Source: Candidatus Acetothermia bacterium (lineage in GTDB: Bacteria; Bipolaricaulota; Bipolaricaulia; Bipolaricaulales; Bipolaricaulaceae). Taken from it: a stretch of 7,168 bases of DNA. Position 1 is the stretch's first letter, and each line of letters begins with the position of its first letter. The notes under the pieces were generated by a model. The model had not been told where the DNA came from. It ran no database searches and was given only the letters and a program-made list of their open reading frames with translations. A program made the position numbers and the translations under genes. Positions 4,255 through 7,168 of the stretch are shown piece by piece. The stretch spans positions 1 to 7,168 of the forward strand of contig DSBZ01000156.1 of NCBI GenBank assembly GCA_011057175.1, in the 5' to 3' direction.

Positions 4255-6414
4255 GTGATCCGGCTGGCGTTGCTCGTGGTGATCCTTCCCTTCCTCTCCC
4301 TCCCCGCTGCGGCCGGGCCGGAGAAGCTCGATCCCCTGCTGCGGGCCCTCGTCCAGACGCGCGGGGAAGGCGGCCCGGTGGACCTCCTCTCCCCCGAGGT
4401 CCTCCCCACGCTCGTCGCGCTGGGGGGAGACGCGACCCTCTCCCCCGAGGAGGGCGGGCCCTCCGCCCCGCTGCGGGTACTGCTCCTGACGAAGGATCCC
4501 CAGGGAGCGTGGCTGATCCCCATGTTCCGCCCCCATCAGGTGGTGGGGACGCTCGCCACCGGCGAGGTGGACCTCGCCGATCTCGATCCCCTCGCCGACC
4601 ACCCCCAGGTCGTCTACGTGCAGGCGAGCCGCCCCGTGTATCCGGCGGTGGACTGGTCCGTGCCTGAGATCGGAGCTCCTGCCCTGTGGTACAGCACCCC
4701 CGCCACCACCGGTGAAGGGGTGATCATCGGGGTGGTGGACACGGGGATCGACGTCCTCCACCGCGACTTCCGGGTGGACCGCACGGGGGATGGGTTCGAG
4801 GAGGGGTCACGGATCCTGTGGCTGTGGGATCAGACCGGGGTGGGCGCCACGGGGTTCCCGTACTGGTGGGGAGACGACCTTGCGGGCGTAGAGACCTACT
4901 ACGGACGGGCCTTCTCGCGCCAGGAGCTGGAGATCGCGATCGCAAGCGGATTCCCCCCCACGCGGGACACAAGCGGGCACGGGACCCACGTCGCCGGGAT
5001 CGCCGCCGGGGACGGTTCCGCGGCGGGAGGGAGAATGCGCGGGACAGCGCCAGGAGCGGACCTCGTCATCGTGAAGACGACGTTCTACGAGGACACCGTG
5101 TTGGACGGGGTGCGGTTCGTGTTCGAGGCCGCGGAAGCGCTGGGGAAGCCGGCAGTGGTGAACCTGTCCCTGGGCGGACACGCCGGGCCCCATGACGGGA
5201 CGTCCCTGTTCGAGCAAATGATCGACGCCCTGGTCGACCGTCCGGGCCGGGCGGTGGTCGTCGCCGCGGGGAACGAAGGGGACCGCCGGATCCACATCGG
5301 GGGCGACGTGCGGACCACGGCCACCTGGCACCTCGAGGTGGAGAAGAGCACGGTCACGATCCAACTCTGGCACAGCGGGACGGCGAGCTTCTCCACGGAG
5401 GTGCGCGCCCCGAGCGGCGAGACGGTGACCGCCCTCCCCGGAACGCAGCGTCGGAAGTCCACATCATCGGGTGGAGTGTGGCTCGACAACACCTCCCTTC
5501 CTGATCCCCGGAACCTCGCCCGCTACATCTACATCGCCCTCACCGACGTCACGCCGGGGGCGACATGGGCGATCACCCTCACCCCGATCCTCGGGGGGGG
5601 ATGGGTGGATGGGTGGGTGGAGAACCCCTCCTCGGCCCAGTTCCGGGAGGGGGACGCGAGGTCCACGATCAGCGAGCCGGGGAACGCCGCGCGGGCGATC
5701 ACGGTCGGCGCGTACGTGACGAAGACCCAGTGGAGTTCCCTGGCTGGAGAGCAGAGGGAAGAGGGGGAGATCGGGGCCCTCGCCTCGTTCTCCTCCCGCG
5801 GGCCGACCCGCGACGGGCGGGTGAAGCCCGACCTCGCTGCGCCCGGAGCATGGATCGCCTCCGCCCGCTCCCAAAACGCGACGGCCGCCCCATGGCTCAC
5901 CCTGCCGGGGGGGGAATACGCGATGCTCCTCGGGACGAGCATGGCCGCCCCCCACGTGACGGGCGCGGTGGCGCTCCTCTTCTCCCGGCGACCGAACCTC
6001 ACGTGGTCCGAGGTCAGAGACGCCCTCCTCTCCGGAGCGAGGGTCGATGGCCAGGTCGGGGCCACCCCCAACTATATGTGGGGGGCGGGGAAGCTGGACG
6101 TCTCCCGCGCGGCGGCCCTCATCGCCGGCCCCACCCCCGTGGAGCGACCCACCCTCGCCCTCCTCGCCAACCCCGTGTCGCGGGAGGCGGTGTTCCGCTA
6201 CCACTGCCCCTCCGGGACGCGCTGGGCGAGCCTCCACGTGTACGACCTGGCCGGGAAGCTCCTTTTCACCCAGCTCCTCCCCCTTCCGTCCGGGGACGCG
6301 CGGTGGTCCCTCACCACCTACGATGGGCGGACCGTGGCGAGCGGCCTGTATCTCGCCGTCCTCGTCACGGACCGTGCGCAGTCCGCGATCGTCCGGGTGG
6401 TGGTCCAGCGATGA
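4255..6414 (+). CDS. Secreted Csp-like subtilisin family (S8) serine protease with C-terminal sorting-like domain
   Basis: A 719-residue exported serine endopeptidase. Residues 1-20 form a signal peptide (Arg3, hydrophobic core, AAA before Gly21). About 21-128 looks like a propeptide/inhibitor region. The S8 catalytic domain has Asp162 in VVDTGID, His242 in GHGTHVAG, the oxyanion Asn340 in AAGNEG, and Ser562 in GTSMAAPHVTG; all are intact. The Asp-to-His gap is 80 residues and the Asn-to-Ser gap about 220, far more than in subtilisin. The segments SRILWLWDQTG and YYGRAFSRQELEIAIASG, plus a beta-rich insert at about 345-465, match the clostridial Csp-like (CspA/B) subgroup layout. The last ~85 residues (NPV at 639-641, LHVYDLAGKLL at 660-670, TVASGLYLAVLV at 693-704, VVVQR end) resemble a T9SS type A sorting or FlgD-like Ig domain. 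The GTG start at 4255 is set by the signal peptide. It overlaps the PorV-like gene by 4 bp. Substrate is unknown; secretion to the cell surface or medium is inferred. Confidence 0.95.
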   Translation: MIRLALLVVILPFLSLPAAAGPEKLDPLLRALVQTRGEGGPVDLLSPEVLPTLVALGGDATLSPEEGGPSAPLRVLLLTKDPQGAWLIPMFRPHQVVGTLATGEVDLADLDPLADHPQVVYVQASRPVYPAVDWSVPEIGAPALWYSTPATTGEGVIIGVVDTGIDVLHRDFRVDRTGDGFEEGSRILWLWDQTGVGATGFPYWWGDDLAGVETYYGRAFSRQELEIAIASGFPPTRDTSGHGTHVAGIAAGDGSAAGGRMRGTAPGADLVIVKTTFYEDTVLDGVRFVFEAAEALGKPAVVNLSLGGHAGPHDGTSLFEQMIDALVDRPGRAVVVAAGNEGDRRIHIGGDVRTTATWHLEVEKSTVTIQLWHSGTASFSTEVRAPSGETVTALPGTQRRKSTSSGGVWLDNTSLPDPRNLARYIYIALTDVTPGATWAITLTPILGGGWVDGWVENPSSAQFREGDARSTISEPGNAARAITVGAYVTKTQWSSLAGEQREEGEIGALASFSSRGPTRDGRVKPDLAAPGAWIASARSQNATAAPWLTLPGGEYAMLLGTSMAAPHVTGAVALLFSRRPNLTWSEVRDALLSGARVDGQVGATPNYMWGAGKLDVSRAAALIAGPTPVERPTLALLANPVSREAVFRYHCPSGTRWASLHVYDLAGKLLFTQLLPLPSGDARWSLTTYDGRTVASGLYLAVLVTDRAQSAIVRVVVQR
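5593..5617 (+). other. G-quadruplex-capable G-run cluster inside the subtilase gene
   Basis: A run of eight G (5593-5600) is followed by three GGG tracts (5603-5605, 5611-5613, 5615-5617) with loops of 2, 5 and 1 nt on the coding strand. This fits the standard G3+N1-7 quadruplex pattern. It encodes the Gly/Trp-rich GGGWVDGWVEN of the protease insert. It may simply reflect GC-rich codon use. Confidence 0.4.
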
Positions 6415-7168
6415 AGGCGATCGTGGCCGTGCTCGCCGTCGCGGTGGGGCTGAACGGAATCGGCCAGGGGCTCGTGGGAGGGGATATCCTGTTCGATCTC
6501 GGCACGGGTGCCCGCAGCGCGGGGATGGCGGGGGCGGGCGTCGCCCTGCCGTCCGACGACGCGCTGTTCGTGAACCCAGCCGCCCTCCCTTGGGTGGAGG
6601 GGGTTCAGCTCCTCTCCGCCTATGGGGACCAGTTCGGGGCTGCCCAATTGGGACTCCTGTCCGTGGCCATGCCGGGCCTCGCCGCCGCCGGGATCGCGCT
6701 CGATACAGGGGAAATCGGCCCGGACCTCTCGTTCCGCACCGCGGGCGCCCTCCTCGGGATCGGGGTCCGGCTGGGCCCTCTGGGGGCCGGGGCACGGGCG
6801 CGGGTTCTGGTCCCGATCGCCCCCGTCGCGAGCGTGGGCGGGGCGCTCGACCTCGCGTTCCTGTGGCGGGGGGCGATCCGGCTCGGGGCGGTGTGGAAGG
6901 CCGTCTCCTCTCAAGCGCCGGTCGCGGGGGAGTCGTGGCCTTCCCAGCTCACGGTGGGGCTCGCCCTCCCCCTCGAACTCGGTCCCCTGACCCTCGCCCT
7001 CGCCTGCGACCTGCTCGACCTCGGGGGGGACCCCGCGTTCGCCGTGGGGGGCGAATTGGGGGTGGAGTGGCTTCTCGTTCGCGCCGGCTACGGACCGAGC
7101 GGGCTCGGGTTCGGCGGCGCGGTGCGGTGGGGCCCGTTCGGGGCGGAGTGGGCGATCCTCGTCCACCC
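6411..7168 (+). CDS. PorV/UPF0164-family outer-membrane beta-barrel protein, 3' end outside window
   Basis: 252 residues are visible and the frame is open to the window edge. The start ATG (6411-6413) overlaps the subtilase TGA (ATGA), so the two are almost certainly co-translated. Residues 1-19 look like a signal peptide (Lys2, hydrophobic core, GIGQG end). The family signature follows: LFDLGTGARSAGMAGAGVALPSDDALFVNPAAL, spanning 27-59, equivalent to the LGxGARAxGMGGAxVALADDAxxxxxNPAGL pattern of PorV/PorQ and related proteins. The rest alternates short amphipathic strands with Gly/Pro turns (for example GAGARARVLVPI, TVGLALPLELG, AVGGELGVEWLLVRAGYG), as in a FadL-like barrel. PorV in Bacteroidota is the T9SS outer-membrane component that receives CTD-bearing cargo; other members of this family outside that phylum have no known job. 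Its position behind a protease with a CTD-like tail supports a secretion or surface-attachment role, but this is inference. A hydrophobic-compound porin is the alternative. Confidence 0.85.
   Translation, partial: MKAIVAVLAVAVGLNGIGQGLVGGDILFDLGTGARSAGMAGAGVALPSDDALFVNPAALPWVEGVQLLSAYGDQFGAAQLGLLSVAMPGLAAAGIALDTGEIGPDLSFRTAGALLGIGVRLGPLGAGARARVLVPIAPVASVGGALDLAFLWRGAIRLGAVWKAVSSQAPVAGESWPSQLTVGLALPLELGPLTLALACDLLDLGGDPAFAVGGELGVEWLLVRAGYGPSGLGFGGAVRWGPFGAEWAILVH

Noticed and set aside
2297..4258. A 653-codon plus-strand open frame opposite ftsH
   Set aside because: It is the antisense of a complete FtsH with all catalytic motifs; its His/Pro/Arg/Glu-rich translation has no recognisable domain and is a typical high-GC shadow.
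4245..4667. Alternative plus-strand gene starting at the ATG at 4245
   Set aside because: The frame beginning at GTG 4255 gives a signal peptide and an intact S8 protease; the 4245 frame yields Arg/Pro-rich sequence without a domain.
5464..7166. Long minus-strand open frames opposite the subtilase end and the PorV-like gene
   Set aside because: The plus strand encodes the catalytic Ser motif, the CTD-like tail and a signal-peptide-bearing barrel; the minus translations are Arg/Pro/Gly/Glu-rich with no domain.
1..7168. CRISPR array, tRNA, rRNA, insertion sequence or prophage signals
   Set aside because: No regularly spaced repeats, no cloverleaf or rRNA-like stretches, and no transposase or integrase motifs were seen on either strand; nearly all bases are accounted for by protein-coding genes.

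Overview
The window is very G+C-rich (roughly two thirds or more by eye) and almost wholly coding. It holds two divergent gene blocks around a short intergenic region near position 4175-4254. The last gene encodes a signal-peptide-bearing outer-membrane barrel of the PorV/UPF0164 type, so the host is a double-membraned bacterium. The phylum cannot be fixed from the sequence. Dense GC coding, the PorV-type protein, a CTD-like tail on the protease and probable leaderless promoters would fit an FCB-like, Gemmatimonadota-like or candidate-phylum lineage (Bipolaricaulota is one possibility), but this is only an inference.

Minus strand (1-4174), in transcription order: ftsH (membrane AAA+ zinc protease), dxr (second step of the MEP isoprenoid pathway), an Rrf2-family regulator, a SufT/MIP18-family (DUF59) iron-sulfur maturation protein, and a Cys-rich putative zinc-binding protein that runs off the left edge. 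Gene junctions are very tight: 4-bp overlaps at ftsH/dxr and sufT/Cys-rich gene, and gaps of 2 bp to about a dozen bp elsewhere. This looks like one operon. A second AT-rich promoter-like site overlaps the dxr stop codon and could start the regulator separately. An Fe-S-type regulator and an Fe-S maturation factor next to dxr make sense because the last two MEP enzymes, IspG and IspH, are [4Fe-4S] proteins.

Plus strand (4255-7168): a large secreted subtilisin-like protease of the Csp-like type, with big insertions in the catalytic domain and a C-terminal domain resembling type IX secretion (T9SS) type A sorting or FlgD-like domains. It overlaps by 4 bp a PorV/UPF0164-family outer-membrane protein that is cut by the right edge. 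In Bacteroidota, PorV is the outer-membrane component that handles CTD-bearing cargo, so this pair may be a cargo-carrier unit for cell-surface secretion.

Control: no start codon in the window has a convincing Shine-Dalgarno sequence. Three starts (ftsH, the subtilase, the rrf2 gene) instead have a -10-like hexamer only 8-9 nt upstream, the geometry of leaderless mRNAs. The divergent intergenic region also carries two perfect 6-bp dyads. No RNA gene, CRISPR array, insertion sequence or terminator was seen.
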